Assembly (NCBI GenBank): GCA_036501535.1
Contig: DASYAE010000237.1
Coordinates: 129,569-193,568 of the forward strand
DNA: 64,000 nucleotides
Direction: 5' to 3'
Origin: DASYAE01 sp036501535
GTDB lineage: Bacteria > Actinomycetota > Actinomycetes > Streptomycetales > Catenulisporaceae
Part shown: piece after piece, positions 26,059-35,308 of the stretch
Numbering within the stretch: the stretch's first letter is position 1
Layout: each line of letters opens with the position of its first letter
The notes under the pieces: generated by a model
What the model was told of the DNA's origin: nothing
The model's input: only the letters and a program-made list of their open reading frames with translations
Databases searched by the model: none
Program-made: the position numbers and the translations under genes

Positions 26059-27845
26059 GAGGACTCCATGACCAGGCTCGACCGGTTCTCGATCAGCCGG
26101 GCGAGGCTACGGACCGTGCGCTCTGAATACAGCTCCCTGATGTCCACGCGGACCCCCAGCTCCTCGTCGACGACCGCGGCGAGGTCCATCACCGCGAGCG
26201 AGTCGCCGCCGAGGTGGAAGAAGTCGTCGTCGAGGCCGACGCCGGCGTTCGGGAACATCCGCCGCCAGATGACCAGCAGGTCGGCTTCGGCGGGGGAGGC
26301 CGCGGCCGCGTCGGGGGCGCCGCCGGCGGCGATCGCCAGGTGGATCCTCAGCAGCGCCTCTTCGTCGACCTTGCCGTTCGCGGTCACCGGGATGGCGTCG
26401 ACCGGGACGACCGCCGCCGGGCACATGTACCCCGGCAGCCGGTCGCCGGCCGAGGCGCGCAGCTGCGCGGCGTGTGCGGCCGTGGGGCCGACCACGAAGG
26501 CGATCAGCCGGGGTGCCGGCGGGGCGTCGTAGTAGAGGACGTACACGTCGTCGACCGACCGGTCCCGGGCCAGGCACTCGGCCACCTGGCCCAGCTCGAC
26601 CCGCCTGCCGCGGATCTTCACCTGCCGGTCCCGGCGCCCGACGAACTCCAGGTCGCCGCCGTCGTGCAGCCGGACGATGTCGCCGGAACGGTAGAACCGG
26701 GTTCGGCCGCCCGGAGACCGGCGCGCGGGGAACCGCTCGGCGGTCAGCTCCGGATTGCCGAGGTAGCCGCGGGCCAGGCCGGCGCCGGCCAGGCAGAGCT
26801 CGCCGACGCCGCCGGGCGCGACCGGTTCCCCGTCCTCGCCGACCACGAACGCCTCGGTGTTGTCGATGGGGCGCCCGATCAGCACGGACTCGTCCGACGC
26901 GGCGAGCGGGTGGACCGTCGAGCACACGGCGTTCTCCGCCGGGCCGTACTCGTTGTACAGCCGCACGTGGGGCAGCCGGCGGTAGTGCTCCCGCACCAGG
27001 CCGACCGTGAACCACTCGCCCGCGATCGTGACGGCGCGCAGGGCCGCGGCGGCGGCCGCGTCGAGGCCCGGCAGCAGGCGCTTGTAGAGCGCCGGGGTGA
27101 TCAGGAAGTGGGCGACGTCGTGACGGCTGATCAGCTCGGCGAGCAGGCGCCGGTCGGTCACGCCGTCGCGCGGCGGCAGCAGCAGCCGCCCGCCGGCCGT
27201 CAGGGTGCAGAACACGTCCTCGACCGAGCTGTCGAACGACGGCCGGGCGATCGCCAGCGTCACGTCGTCCGGGCCGAAGCCGTAGTAGCGGTTGCGCCAG
27301 GCGACCGTGTTGACGATCGCGCGGTGCTCGACCGCGACCCCCTTGGGCGCGCCGGTCGTCCCGGAGGTGTAGATCACGTACGCCAGGTCCGCGGCCGTGG
27401 CGAGCGGCTCCGGATCGGTGTCAGGGGTCTCCAACGCGTCGCCCATGACGTCCGTCACGAACAGCTCGCCGCCGAAGTACGTCAGGCCTCTGGCCGAGGC
27501 CGAGTCGAGCAGGACCGCGCGCGGCGCCGCGTCGTTGAGGATCCGCTGCGTGAGCGCCGGCGGATTGTCCGAGTCCAGGGCGATGTAGGCTCCGCCGGCC
27601 TTCAGGACCGCCAGCATCGCGACGACGGTGGTCGGCGGGTGCCGCACCAGGACCGCCACCCGGTCGTCGACGCCGACCCCGCTGGCCTCCCGCAGATGGT
27701 GCGCGAGTCTGTTGGCACGCCGATTCAGCTCGCCATAGCTGACGGATTGCCCTTGAAACTCCAGGGCGATGCGCTGCGGACTGTCCCTGGCGCACCGTTC
27801 AAAAAGTGCGTGCAGGGTCCATGGCTGGCAACGCTCCCTTGACAT
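26055..27845 (-). CDS. NRPS adenylation-thiolation didomain protein
   Basis: A 596-aa free-standing A-T protein. It carries YVIYTSGTTGAPKG (A3), FDSSVEDVF (A4), NEYGPAE (A5), YRSGDIVR (A7), GRRDRQVKIRGRRVE (A8), TANGK (A10) and the carrier motif DDFFHLGGDSLAV with the phosphopantetheine Ser. Lining up the pocket by hand against GrsA gives D-S-E-I-T-A-E-V-C-K, closest to the D-G-T-I-T-A-E-V-A-K code I recall for Tyr; treat this as a hint. It would hold an amino acid for tailoring, plausibly by the coupled halogenase. The ATG at 27845 has GGGGAA upstream; longer frames lack this. About 190 nt separate it from the ACT gene, so it may have its own promoter. Confidence 0.92.
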   Translation of the reverse strand: MSRERCQPWTLHALFERCARDSPQRIALEFQGQSVSYGELNRRANRLAHHLREASGVGVDDRVAVLVRHPPTTVVAMLAVLKAGGAYIALDSDNPPALTQRILNDAAPRAVLLDSASARGLTYFGGELFVTDVMGDALETPDTDPEPLATAADLAYVIYTSGTTGAPKGVAVEHRAIVNTVAWRNRYYGFGPDDVTLAIARPSFDSSVEDVFCTLTAGGRLLLPPRDGVTDRRLLAELISRHDVAHFLITPALYKRLLPGLDAAAAAALRAVTIAGEWFTVGLVREHYRRLPHVRLYNEYGPAENAVCSTVHPLAASDESVLIGRPIDNTEAFVVGEDGEPVAPGGVGELCLAGAGLARGYLGNPELTAERFPARRSPGGRTRFYRSGDIVRLHDGGDLEFVGRRDRQVKIRGRRVELGQVAECLARDRSVDDVYVLYYDAPPAPRLIAFVVGPTAAHAAQLRASAGDRLPGYMCPAAVVPVDAIPVTANGKVDEEALLRIHLAIAAGGAPDAAAASPAEADLLVIWRRMFPNAGVGLDDDFFHLGGDSLAVMDLAAVVDEELGVRVDIRELYSERTVRSLARLIENRSSLVMESS

Positions 27846-28038
27846 GAATTCCCCCATGGCGGCGTTTATGGGAAAGGCGGCTTTATCCGGAGGCGGCATT
27901 TATATTGCGTGTATGCGCACAAGGTAGCCGAGCGCCCAGATACTGCCAAGGATGCGTCCACGGCGATGAGCGCCGTTCTCAAGGGAAACTCGAGGGAAAT
28001 GGAGCGTGCGGCGGGTGGGCCGCGCGACCCGGTATCGC

Positions 28039-28461
28039 TCACATTTCAGCGGCGGGTGATATGGGAATCTCGACGTCGTGCCCGGCGGCGCGCAGGATGT
28101 CCGCGGCGGCCGCGCGGCGGTCGGCGGGCACCAAGACGACGTCGGCGCGGAACGTGGAGGCGACGAAGACGGGCACGCCGTGCTCGGCCAGGGGCTTGAC
28201 GAGCGCGGCCAGCATGCCGGGCACGTCCAGGCCATGGGCGCTGGCCCCGCCGTAGAACGCCGACCAGACCTCTGCGTCGCCGGCCCGCGCCGGCCACACG
28301 ACCGTCAGGCCCTCCGGCGCGCGCACCGCCGCGAGCCACGCACCGCCCGCGAGCGCGGCCTCGGCATCGGCGCCCTGCGCGACAGCGAATGAGCCCGGAA
28401 GCTGGCTCAGGCGCTGACGCGGCGGCGGCACGTGGCTGACGACCTCGCCGACCTCGCTCAT
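28039..28461 (-). CDS. ACT domain-containing protein
   Basis: A 140-aa protein resembling the small two-ACT-fold proteins of the CASTOR/COG3603 type: LPGSFAVAQ near the start, then LVKPLAEHGVPVFVASTFRADVVLVPADR and a final LRAAGHDVEIPI. ACT domains bind amino acids and usually signal their level. In this cluster it might sense or buffer a precursor amino acid, but no direct evidence shows that. It starts 30 nt after the stop of the A-T didomain gene at 28492 and is probably in the same transcript. Confidence 0.75.
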   Translation of the reverse strand: MSEVGEVVSHVPPPRQRLSQLPGSFAVAQGADAEAALAGGAWLAAVRAPEGLTVVWPARAGDAEVWSAFYGGASAHGLDVPGMLAALVKPLAEHGVPVFVASTFRADVVLVPADRRAAAADILRAAGHDVEIPISPAAEM

Positions 28462-28491
28462 TCGGTGGCCTTCCTCGGCTCGGTTCTCGGC

Positions 28492-30231
28492 TCAGTAGTC
28501 GCCGGCCTCGAGTGCACCGGCCAGCGCGGAGACCGTGGAGTGCTTGGTGAGCACGGAAACCGTCATCGCGGGGAACCGCGCACGGAGCCGTTCTAGCACG
28601 AGCAGCGCGGTGAACGAGTCTCCGCCCAGCGTCGTGAACCGCTCGTCGCGCCCCACGGCGGCTCGGCTGAGCACGGCGCACCAGGCCCGGGCGACCAGGT
28701 TCTCGATCTCGCCGCGCGGTCCTTCGACCCCTGAGACACCGGACCCGTCGGCGGCCTCGGCGCGGGCGAGCGCGCGCAGCGCGGCCAGGTCCGTCTTGCC
28801 GTTCGGGGTGATCGGCATCGCGGGGACGGCGTGTATGCGGCTCGGCATCCACCCGCCGGGCAGCGCGTCGGCCAGCGCCGCGGCGACCTGGCGCGGCTCG
28901 GCGTCCGTGGCCGCGTACGCCACCAGTTCCAGCGGCCGCTGCGGCGACGGGCGCTCGCCGACCACCACGGCCTGCCGCACGAACGGGAGGGCGAGCAGCA
29001 CCGCCTCGATCTCCGCCGGCTCGACCCGCTGGCCGCGGATCTTGAGCTGCCGGTCGGTCCGCCCGAGGAACTCGAAGTCGCCTTCGGCGTTCCGCACGAC
29101 CAGATCGCCGGTCCGGTAGGACCGCCCGCGCACGGTCTGCACGAACGCCCGCTCGGTCGCTGCCGGGTCCCCGACATATCCGTCGGAAAGGCAGGCCCCG
29201 CTCAGGTAGAGCTCGCCGGGCGATGTCTCCGGCACCGCTCGGCCGACGTCGTCGAGAATGTCGGCCACGACGCCGGAAAGCGGGGTCCCCAGCGGCACGC
29301 GCTCGCCGGTCGGGGCCTGCCGGATCCGGTGCATCAGAACGCCGACGGTGGCCTCGGAGGGGCCGTAGTGGTTGTAGACGGTCAGCTCCGGCCGCGCGTC
29401 CAGCACCGCCGCGACCAGCCCGGGAGGCAGCGACTCGCCGCCGAAGACGAGAAGCTCTCCGGGGAGCAGGTCGGCGAGCTCGTGCCCGTTCGCCAGCGCG
29501 GCGAGGTGCGTGGGGGTGAACTTCAGGCAGTCGACCGGGTGGCGGCGCAGCTCGGCCGCGAGGGCGGCCGGGTCCAGGACGGTCGCCCGGTCGTAGATGT
29601 CGAGCCGGCCGCCTGAGAGCAGGGCTCCATATATCATTGTGTTGCCAAGATCTGAGGCGAACGTGGTGGTGGTGCCGAAGCTGCCGGGCGCCAGCGGCGC
29701 GATCCGGCCGCGGAACGCCGCCACGTAGTTGAGCAGCGCCCGGTGCGGCACGCTCACCGCCTTCGGCCGGCCGGTCGAGCCGGAGGTGAGGACGAGGTAT
29801 GCCCGGTCCGTCTCGTCGGGGCCGGCAACGGGGCGGTACGGCGCCGGGGGCAGGGTCTCGTCGAGCACGAGGTGGAGCGGCCCGCCCGCCGCCGGCCGGG
29901 CCCGCCCGGGCCCGTCGACCAGCACGGCACCGGCTCCCGTGGTCTCCAGCAGCGTCGCCACGCGTGCGGACGGCTCGCCCGGATCGATGTGCGCGTAGGC
30001 CGCGCCGGCCGCCCACGCGCCCAGCGCGACGGCCGGGCACCACACGGACCGCTCCAGGAGCGTGGCGACCACGTCCCCGCGGCCGATGCCACGGCTCTGG
30101 AGCAGCGCGGCGACGCCGCCCGCCATGCCGGCCAGTTCCGCGTACCGCACGGTTCGCTCGCCGTGCCGCACCGCGGCGCGGTCCGACGACCTGTCGGTTA
30201 CGGCGCTGAAAGCGTGCGCCGCGGTCGTCAT
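28492..30231 (-). CDS. NRPS adenylation-thiolation didomain protein with atypical pocket
   Basis: A 579-aa A-T protein. It has YLVLTSGSTGRPKAV (A3), NHYGPSEATVG (A5), YRTGDLV (A7), GRTDRQLKIRGQRVE (A8), PNGKTD (A10) and the carrier TTLGGDSFTALLV. The A4 region reads TFASDLGNTMIYGALL: where ordinary A domains have F-D-x-S-V, this one has F-A-S-D-L-G-N, so the Asp that anchors the alpha-amino group is displaced. That suggests a beta-amino, keto, hydroxy or otherwise unusual acid. Its ATG overlaps the stop of the DUF885 gene (ATGA). It probably feeds a substrate in trans to a C domain or to a tailoring enzyme. Confidence 0.9.
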   Translation of the reverse strand: MTTAAHAFSAVTDRSSDRAAVRHGERTVRYAELAGMAGGVAALLQSRGIGRGDVVATLLERSVWCPAVALGAWAAGAAYAHIDPGEPSARVATLLETTGAGAVLVDGPGRARPAAGGPLHLVLDETLPPAPYRPVAGPDETDRAYLVLTSGSTGRPKAVSVPHRALLNYVAAFRGRIAPLAPGSFGTTTTFASDLGNTMIYGALLSGGRLDIYDRATVLDPAALAAELRRHPVDCLKFTPTHLAALANGHELADLLPGELLVFGGESLPPGLVAAVLDARPELTVYNHYGPSEATVGVLMHRIRQAPTGERVPLGTPLSGVVADILDDVGRAVPETSPGELYLSGACLSDGYVGDPAATERAFVQTVRGRSYRTGDLVVRNAEGDFEFLGRTDRQLKIRGQRVEPAEIEAVLLALPFVRQAVVVGERPSPQRPLELVAYAATDAEPRQVAAALADALPGGWMPSRIHAVPAMPITPNGKTDLAALRALARAEAADGSGVSGVEGPRGEIENLVARAWCAVLSRAAVGRDERFTTLGGDSFTALLVLERLRARFPAMTVSVLTKHSTVSALAGALEAGDY

Positions 30232-31781
30232 GTCCCACCGCGTTCCAGGACAGCGTCCATCAAGCCCAGCGGCGGCGCGCCGAGCTCGAACAGCGCGCTG
30301 TGGAAGCGGCGCAGGGAGAACTGCGCGCCCCAGCCGTGACGGGCGCGGGAGCGCAGGTCGCGGATGGCGAGCTTGCCCAGCGTGTACCGGCCGTATCCGG
30401 GATCGAACAGCGCGCGCCGGGCCTCGGACCGCGCTGCGCTTCCCACGAGATGCGTGTCCGCGGCGAACCTGCGCGCCGCGTCATCGACCGTCATCGCGCC
30501 GCTGTGCACCCCGATCGCGCAGGCCAGCCGGGTCACCCGGACCAGCGCCTCCAGGCACATGCCGATCGTGAAGCGGGGATCGCCGCCGCCGAAGCCCTCC
30601 TCGATGCAGAGCTCTTCCGCGTAGTGCGCCCAGCCCTCGACGAATCCGCTGCTCTGCAGTGCCTGCCGGACCGGCGACGCCACCCGTCGCATGGCCCTGC
30701 CGTGCGAGAAGTGGCCGGGCGCCACCTCGTGGAGGGTGATGGACGGCAGCGTGGTGGAGCTGAAGATCTCCAGCCATTCGTCGATGTCCTCGGCGGGCCA
30801 GTCCGGATCGGGCGGCGAGACGTGGTACCACGACGGGCCCTCGGGTTCGCCCGGCGCCGCCAGCGTGACGAACGCCGTGCCCCAGCGCCGCGACTCCGGT
30901 GCGACGCCGACCCGCCATTCGCCGTCGTGATACGGCACCAGATCGCGTTCCCGCGTGAAGTCGACGGCCCGCCGCGTCCAGAACCGCGCCGCGTCGACCA
31001 CGCCGTCGGCCTCGGGATGGTCGCGGACCAGCGCGCGGCAGACATCGAAGGGACTGCGGGCCTCGGCGGCCTCGCCGTCCAGCGCGACCCGCCCGGTCGC
31101 CTCGGCGAGCATCGCCAGCAGCCGGTCCCGCTCCTCGTCGGCTTGCTTCATGAGTTGGTCGAGGTCGACGGCGAGCCCGTCGGCGCTCCCTATCAGCCGC
31201 GCGATCGCGTCGGCGCCGAGCGCCCCGTCGGGGTCTCCGTGCTCGGCCACGTGCTCGAGGTGCGCCACCAGCCGGGCCTGCGCGGCGATCGCGTCGGACG
31301 CCGCCTCCGTGTCGGCGGGAATGCCCTCGGCGAGGCCCCGGACCGAGCCGAGCAGTGCCTCGGCGACCGGCGCCGGCACCAGGTCGAGGGTCTGCACGGC
31401 CGTGTCCATCGCCTCGGGCCATCGGGCGAGGTGGCGGTCGCGGGCGGCGGCACGCTCGGCCGCCGGCGCGTACTCGCGGTCGTAGCAGGCGAGATCGAGC
31501 GCCGAGAGATGGATCAGAGGATTGCGGCGGTGCGCCTGCAGCTCGCCGTAGAACACCCGGAGGTGATCCTCGAACACCGCCAGGTGCACCTCGTCGTGCG
31601 GGTCGTCCAGCGGCTCCCCCCGGCCCAGCCGGGCCACGAGCGCTGCGATGGCCTCGCGCGAGTAGTCGGGCACGACGCCGTCGTACTCGTGCCTCCCGCC
31701 GTACTCGCGCACCGAGGGCACGGTCAGGTCGCAGGCGGCGCGGAGCCTCGGCGGCAGGTCGTCAGGCGTGCTGTTCGGCAT
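30228..31781 (-). CDS. DUF885 metallopeptidase-like protein
   Basis: A 517-aa soluble protein of the DUF885 family. It has the zinc-type motif HEVAPGH at 351-357 and GFVEGWAHYAEEL at 379-391, a second conserved metal-site region, plus GYGRYTLGKLAIRDLRSRA towards the end. Members resemble thermolysin-fold carboxypeptidases; few are characterised. No signal peptide is seen, so it acts in the cytoplasm. In this operon it may cleave a peptide intermediate, trim a prodrug or give self-protection. It starts 8 nt after the thioesterase stop and overlaps the next gene by 4 nt. Confidence 0.87.
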   Translation of the reverse strand: MPNSTPDDLPPRLRAACDLTVPSVREYGGRHEYDGVVPDYSREAIAALVARLGRGEPLDDPHDEVHLAVFEDHLRVFYGELQAHRRNPLIHLSALDLACYDREYAPAAERAAARDRHLARWPEAMDTAVQTLDLVPAPVAEALLGSVRGLAEGIPADTEAASDAIAAQARLVAHLEHVAEHGDPDGALGADAIARLIGSADGLAVDLDQLMKQADEERDRLLAMLAEATGRVALDGEAAEARSPFDVCRALVRDHPEADGVVDAARFWTRRAVDFTRERDLVPYHDGEWRVGVAPESRRWGTAFVTLAAPGEPEGPSWYHVSPPDPDWPAEDIDEWLEIFSSTTLPSITLHEVAPGHFSHGRAMRRVASPVRQALQSSGFVEGWAHYAEELCIEEGFGGGDPRFTIGMCLEALVRVTRLACAIGVHSGAMTVDDAARRFAADTHLVGSAARSEARRALFDPGYGRYTLGKLAIRDLRSRARHGWGAQFSLRRFHSALFELGAPPLGLMDAVLERGGT

Positions 31782-31789
31782 CGTGCTGT

Positions 31790-32539
31790 TCAGTCCTTTC
31801 CTGCTTCGAGGGTCCGCGAGAGCTCGTCGACGACCGCGCGCAGCACCGGTTCCCCGGCCTCGCGCACGAGAAAGTGACCGCCCGTCAGGACACGCACGTC
31901 GGTCGCGGCGGAACTGCGGTCGCGCCAACGCTCGGCCGCGCGCGTGTCGCAGTCCGGGTCCGCGTCGCCGACCAGCACGGTCACCGGAGCGTCGATCCGG
32001 GCGTCCGGCGCGGCGTGGAACGCCTCGGCCCACGCCACGTCCGCCCGCACCGCCGGCAGCACCAGCTCGAGAAGCTCGGGGTTCTGCAGCACCGCGTCCG
32101 GGATCCCGCCGAGCGCGCCGAGCCACGCGACCGAGTCGTCGGCGTAGGCGCGCGGCACCGGCTCGGTCGGCGGCGCGGCCGACCCCGAGACGATCAGGCG
32201 CACCGGCGGCCTGCCGAGCGCTTCCAGCCGCCGCGCCACGTCGAACGCCAGCCACGCGCCCATGCTCACGCCGAGCAGCGCGAACGGCCGGTCCGCCGCC
32301 TCCAGGACGGCCTCGGCGAGCGCGGCCCGGTCGATCACCGGCGGTTCGGCCAGCCGGCTCTCGCGGCCGGGCAGCTGGACGACCAGCGCCTCGACGTCCG
32401 GCGGCAGGCGGCGCGCCCAGTCGTGGTAGTGCGACGCGCCGCCCCCGGCGTGGGGGAAGCAGACGAGACGCAGCGCGGCGTCCGCCCGGGGCTGGAAGAC
32501 CACCAGGTGCGCATTGAGGTGATGAGCCGTCGTCGGCAT
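31790..32539 (-). CDS. Type II thioesterase
   Basis: A 249-aa alpha/beta hydrolase of the GrsT/TEII type. It has LVCFPHAGGGASHYHDW near the N-terminus, the nucleophile elbow GVSMGAWLAF with Ser92 (His of the usual GHSMG is Val), the acid in VGDADPD (D192) and the catalytic His in GGHF (H222). It clears misprimed or stalled acyl groups from NRPS carrier proteins. The ATG at 32539 begins right before conserved sequence; the upstream extension of the frame has no family character. It is the first gene of the leftward cluster operon. Confidence 0.92.
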   Translation of the reverse strand: MPTTAHHLNAHLVVFQPRADAALRLVCFPHAGGGASHYHDWARRLPPDVEALVVQLPGRESRLAEPPVIDRAALAEAVLEAADRPFALLGVSMGAWLAFDVARRLEALGRPPVRLIVSGSAAPPTEPVPRAYADDSVAWLGALGGIPDAVLQNPELLELVLPAVRADVAWAEAFHAAPDARIDAPVTVLVGDADPDCDTRAAERWRDRSSAATDVRVLTGGHFLVREAGEPVLRAVVDELSRTLEAGKD

Positions 32540-32979
32540 GACTGTCCTCGCACGGTCGGCTGAAGCATGCGTTCGATACCAGCATCGAAAGTCCGCTCGA
32601 CCCGGGCTGGAGACCGGCTGGAATGATTTGCTGGAATTGCCGGAATTCCCTCGGCGGGCGGGCCGGCGAGATCGGGTACAGGCCCTGTCCAAATCCGTTA
32701 TGAAACTGCTGGAGAATCACTGCAGATTTCGTGCCGAACGCCTCGAGGGCGGCTCTCCGGGTGTTGACCGGCATTTCTCGCGGCGATAACTTCGCCTCAT
32801 CAATTCTGAATTCTCGCTTTTCTGCGGGCGGTGATTCACGCCCGCTTCATTTCTCGACGCGCATTCCCCGGGGATGTGCGTGCGGTGAGTCCGGCTTCCG
32901 ACGGCGTGACCGGCCCGGAGCCGGCCGGCGGCACCTGGCGAGGCCGGTCGGACCTGATCAAAGGGGCAGGAGGATTGCC
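32540..32979. promoter_or_regulatory. Divergent promoter region of the two main cluster operons, 440 bp
   Basis: This gap separates the leftward thioesterase operon from the rightward hydroxylase operon. It is noticeably richer in A/T than the coding sequence, especially at 32680-32860, and has short repeats such as AATTCTGAATTCT around 32800 and GGAATT...GGAATT around 32620-32650. These could be regulator sites, but no cluster-situated regulator gene lies in the window. Individual -35/-10 boxes were not assigned with confidence. Confidence 0.5.
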
Positions 32980-34041
32980 TTGACGGATGATCTCTACGGG
33001 TTCACCGTGCGAGACGGGGTTCCCTATCTGGTGCTCTCGCCGGGCGAGGCGGCCGAGATCGACGACGTCGTCTCGGCGGCGGGTGCCGCCGCGTCCGGTC
33101 CGTACGAGGACGAATTCCACCGGCTCGCCGCCCTCACGCGGCTGCTGCCCGCCCGCGTCTTCGACGCCGTGCAGCGGTTCCGGGTGACCGGGAAGCCCTA
33201 CGGCGGCTTCGTGCTGAGCGGCCTGGCGCTCGACGAGGCGAGGCTCGGCCCGACGCCGTCCGCCTACGCCTACGAGGCCCCGGCGCCCGCGGTCAAGGCC
33301 GCCGACATCCTGCTCCTGCTCCTGGGGTCCCTGCTCGGCCACCCGTTCTCGTTCGCCACGCAGCAGCGCGGCCGGCTGGTCCTCGACGTGTTCCCGGTGC
33401 GGGGCCACGAGGAGCAGCAGCTCGGCTCGAGCTCCACGGTCGACCTGGAATGGCACAACGAGGACGCGTTCCACACGCACCGCGCGGACTGGATCATGCT
33501 GCTGTGCCTGCGTAATCCGTACGGCGCGGCCACGACCTTCGCTCCGGCGCACGATCTGGACGTGCCCGAGCCGAGCCGCCGCACGCTGTTCGAGAAGCGG
33601 TTCGTCATCTTCCCGGACGAGTCGCACAGCGCCGCGTTCAACGAGAAGACCACCGGCATCGAGGACGGCAGCGAGTTCACCGAGGCGTTCCGGAAGGTGG
33701 CCGAGCTCGGCGCCGGGCGCAAGTTCATCTCGATCCTGAGCGGCGACCCCGCGGCGCCGTTCATCCGCATGGATCAGGCGTTCATCCAGCGCGAGCTCGA
33801 TCCGCAGGCGGACGGCGCGCTCGACGACATCGCCGCGGCCGTGGAGAAGCGGCTGGTCGACGTCGTGCTCGACCCGGGCGACGTGCTCGTCATCGACAAC
33901 AAGCGGGCCGTGCACGGCAGGCGTCCCTTCGTCGCCAGGTACGACGGCTCCGACCGCTGGCTGAAGCGGGCGAACCTGACATCCGACCTGCGCGGCTCCG
34001 AAGGCATGAGGTCGGGGGCGCACGGGCGGGCCATCGCCTGA
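32980..34041 (+). CDS. Fe(II)/2-oxoglutarate amino-acid hydroxylase (VioC/AsnO, clavaminate-synthase-like)
   Basis: A 353-aa enzyme read from a TTG start at 32980, chosen because a perfect AGGAGG lies 6 nt upstream; no ATG or GTG start fits as well. The iron-binding His-x-Glu pair is in WHNEDAFHTHRADWIMLLCLRN (H159, E161), and the distal His is in VIDNKRAVHGRRPF (H312). RWLKRANLTSDLR near the end matches the 2-oxoglutarate-binding Arg region of the Arg/Asn/enduracididine beta-hydroxylase group. It should hydroxylate an amino acid at C3, free or carrier-bound. It heads the rightward operon. The exact substrate is not determined by the visible motifs. Confidence 0.88.
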   Translation: MTDDLYGFTVRDGVPYLVLSPGEAAEIDDVVSAAGAAASGPYEDEFHRLAALTRLLPARVFDAVQRFRVTGKPYGGFVLSGLALDEARLGPTPSAYAYEAPAPAVKAADILLLLLGSLLGHPFSFATQQRGRLVLDVFPVRGHEEQQLGSSSTVDLEWHNEDAFHTHRADWIMLLCLRNPYGAATTFAPAHDLDVPEPSRRTLFEKRFVIFPDESHSAAFNEKTTGIEDGSEFTEAFRKVAELGAGRKFISILSGDPAAPFIRMDQAFIQRELDPQADGALDDIAAAVEKRLVDVVLDPGDVLVIDNKRAVHGRRPFVARYDGSDRWLKRANLTSDLRGSEGMRSGAHGRAIA

Positions 34042-34057
34042 TTGAGGGGTCTGTCTC

Positions 34058-35308
34058 ATGATCGAGTGCGAGACCGCGCCGGCGGCCACCTCGCCGCCGC
34101 GCCACGACCGGGTGTTCGCCGGGTTCTGGACCGCGCGCGCGGTGTCGCTGCTCGGCGACGGGGTCGCGTCGACCGCGCTGGTGCTGCTCGTCGGCGGCCG
34201 CGACGGCCCCGGCGGCGTGGCGGTGCTGCTCCTGGCCACCGCGGTGCCCCGGTTCTTCGGGCCGCTCGCCGGAGCCCTCGCCGACCGGTACGAGAGCCGG
34301 CGGCTGCTGCTGGCCGCCGAGGCGGCCCAGGCCGTGCTCTGGACCGCGGCCGCGGTCCTGCTCCCCGGCCTCAGCGTGCTGATTCCGCTGGTGCTGGCCG
34401 CCACGGCCTGCGCGACCGTGACGGTGAACGCCGGGCGGATCATCGTCGTGCGCGCGCTGCCCGAGGCCGACCTGCCGAAGGCCAACGCGTGGCTCGGCCT
34501 GGCGTTCAACCTGCGCATCCTCGGTGGCCCCCTGCTCGGCGGCCTGGCGACCGAGTTGTTCGGCGCGCGCGTCGCACTCGCCGCCAACGTCGCCACGTTC
34601 GTCGTCGGCGCCGTGGTGCTGGCCCGCCTTCCCCGGTTCGAGCCGGCCCGGCGCGGCGCCGCCGGCATGGCGGGACTGTTCGCCGACACCCGCGCGGGCC
34701 TCGCCTTCGCGCGGCGCGACCCGCTGGTGCGCGGCGTCTCGCTGCTGCTGCTCGGCGGGGTCATGTTCGGCTCGCTGGACAACGTCGCGCTGGTCTTCCT
34801 CGCCCGGGACGACCTGCACGCCAGCGCGTTCGGCTACGGCGCGCTGGCGGCCGCGTTCGGCGCCGCCATGATCGCCGTCTCGCTCTGGTTGACCCGCGGC
34901 GCCGGCCGGTTCTCCGCCGAGTCGCTCTTCCTCGGCGGCTGGGTCGCCGCCGGCGCCGGCCTCGTGCTGACCGGCATCGCGCCGCTGCTCGGCCTGGCCA
35001 TGGCGGCGCAGGTGGTGGCCGGGGCCGGCAACGGCGCCGCCTCCATCGGCGAGGAGGTGCTGCTCCAGCGTGGCGTGCCTGCGGCGATGCTCGGCCGCAT
35101 GGGCGGCCTGCTCTCCTCGGCGGCGTTCCTCGGCAGCGTCGTGGCGTATGCGTTGGGCGGGCTGCTGGTGGCGGTGCTCTCTCCGCGGCCGGTTTTCGTC
35201 ATCGCGGGAACCGGGCTGCTGCTGGTCACCGCGCTCTGCGCGCGCAACGTCCGCGGCGCCGGCCTCGGCGTCGTCGTCGATCCCGTCGCCATGGCCGAGG
35301 AGGCGTGA
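34058..35308 (+). CDS. MFS transporter
   Basis: A 416-aa membrane protein with about twelve hydrophobic helices. It has a VFAGFWTARAVSLLGDGV start, PRFFGPLAGALADRYESRRLLLAAE in the helix 2-3 loop (the MFS motif A region) and a repeat of this layout in the second half (LQRGVPAAMLGRMGGLLSSAAF). It is most like the MFS_3/enterobactin-exporter type of drug efflux proteins. Lying between two tailoring enzymes, it is the likely exporter and self-resistance pump for the product. The ATG lies 16 nt after the hydroxylase stop with GAGGGG ahead of it. Confidence 0.92.
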   Translation: MIECETAPAATSPPRHDRVFAGFWTARAVSLLGDGVASTALVLLVGGRDGPGGVAVLLLATAVPRFFGPLAGALADRYESRRLLLAAEAAQAVLWTAAAVLLPGLSVLIPLVLAATACATVTVNAGRIIVVRALPEADLPKANAWLGLAFNLRILGGPLLGGLATELFGARVALAANVATFVVGAVVLARLPRFEPARRGAAGMAGLFADTRAGLAFARRDPLVRGVSLLLLGGVMFGSLDNVALVFLARDDLHASAFGYGALAAAFGAAMIAVSLWLTRGAGRFSAESLFLGGWVAAGAGLVLTGIAPLLGLAMAAQVVAGAGNGAASIGEEVLLQRGVPAAMLGRMGGLLSSAAFLGSVVAYALGGLLVAVLSPRPVFVIAGTGLLLVTALCARNVRGAGLGVVVDPVAMAEEA

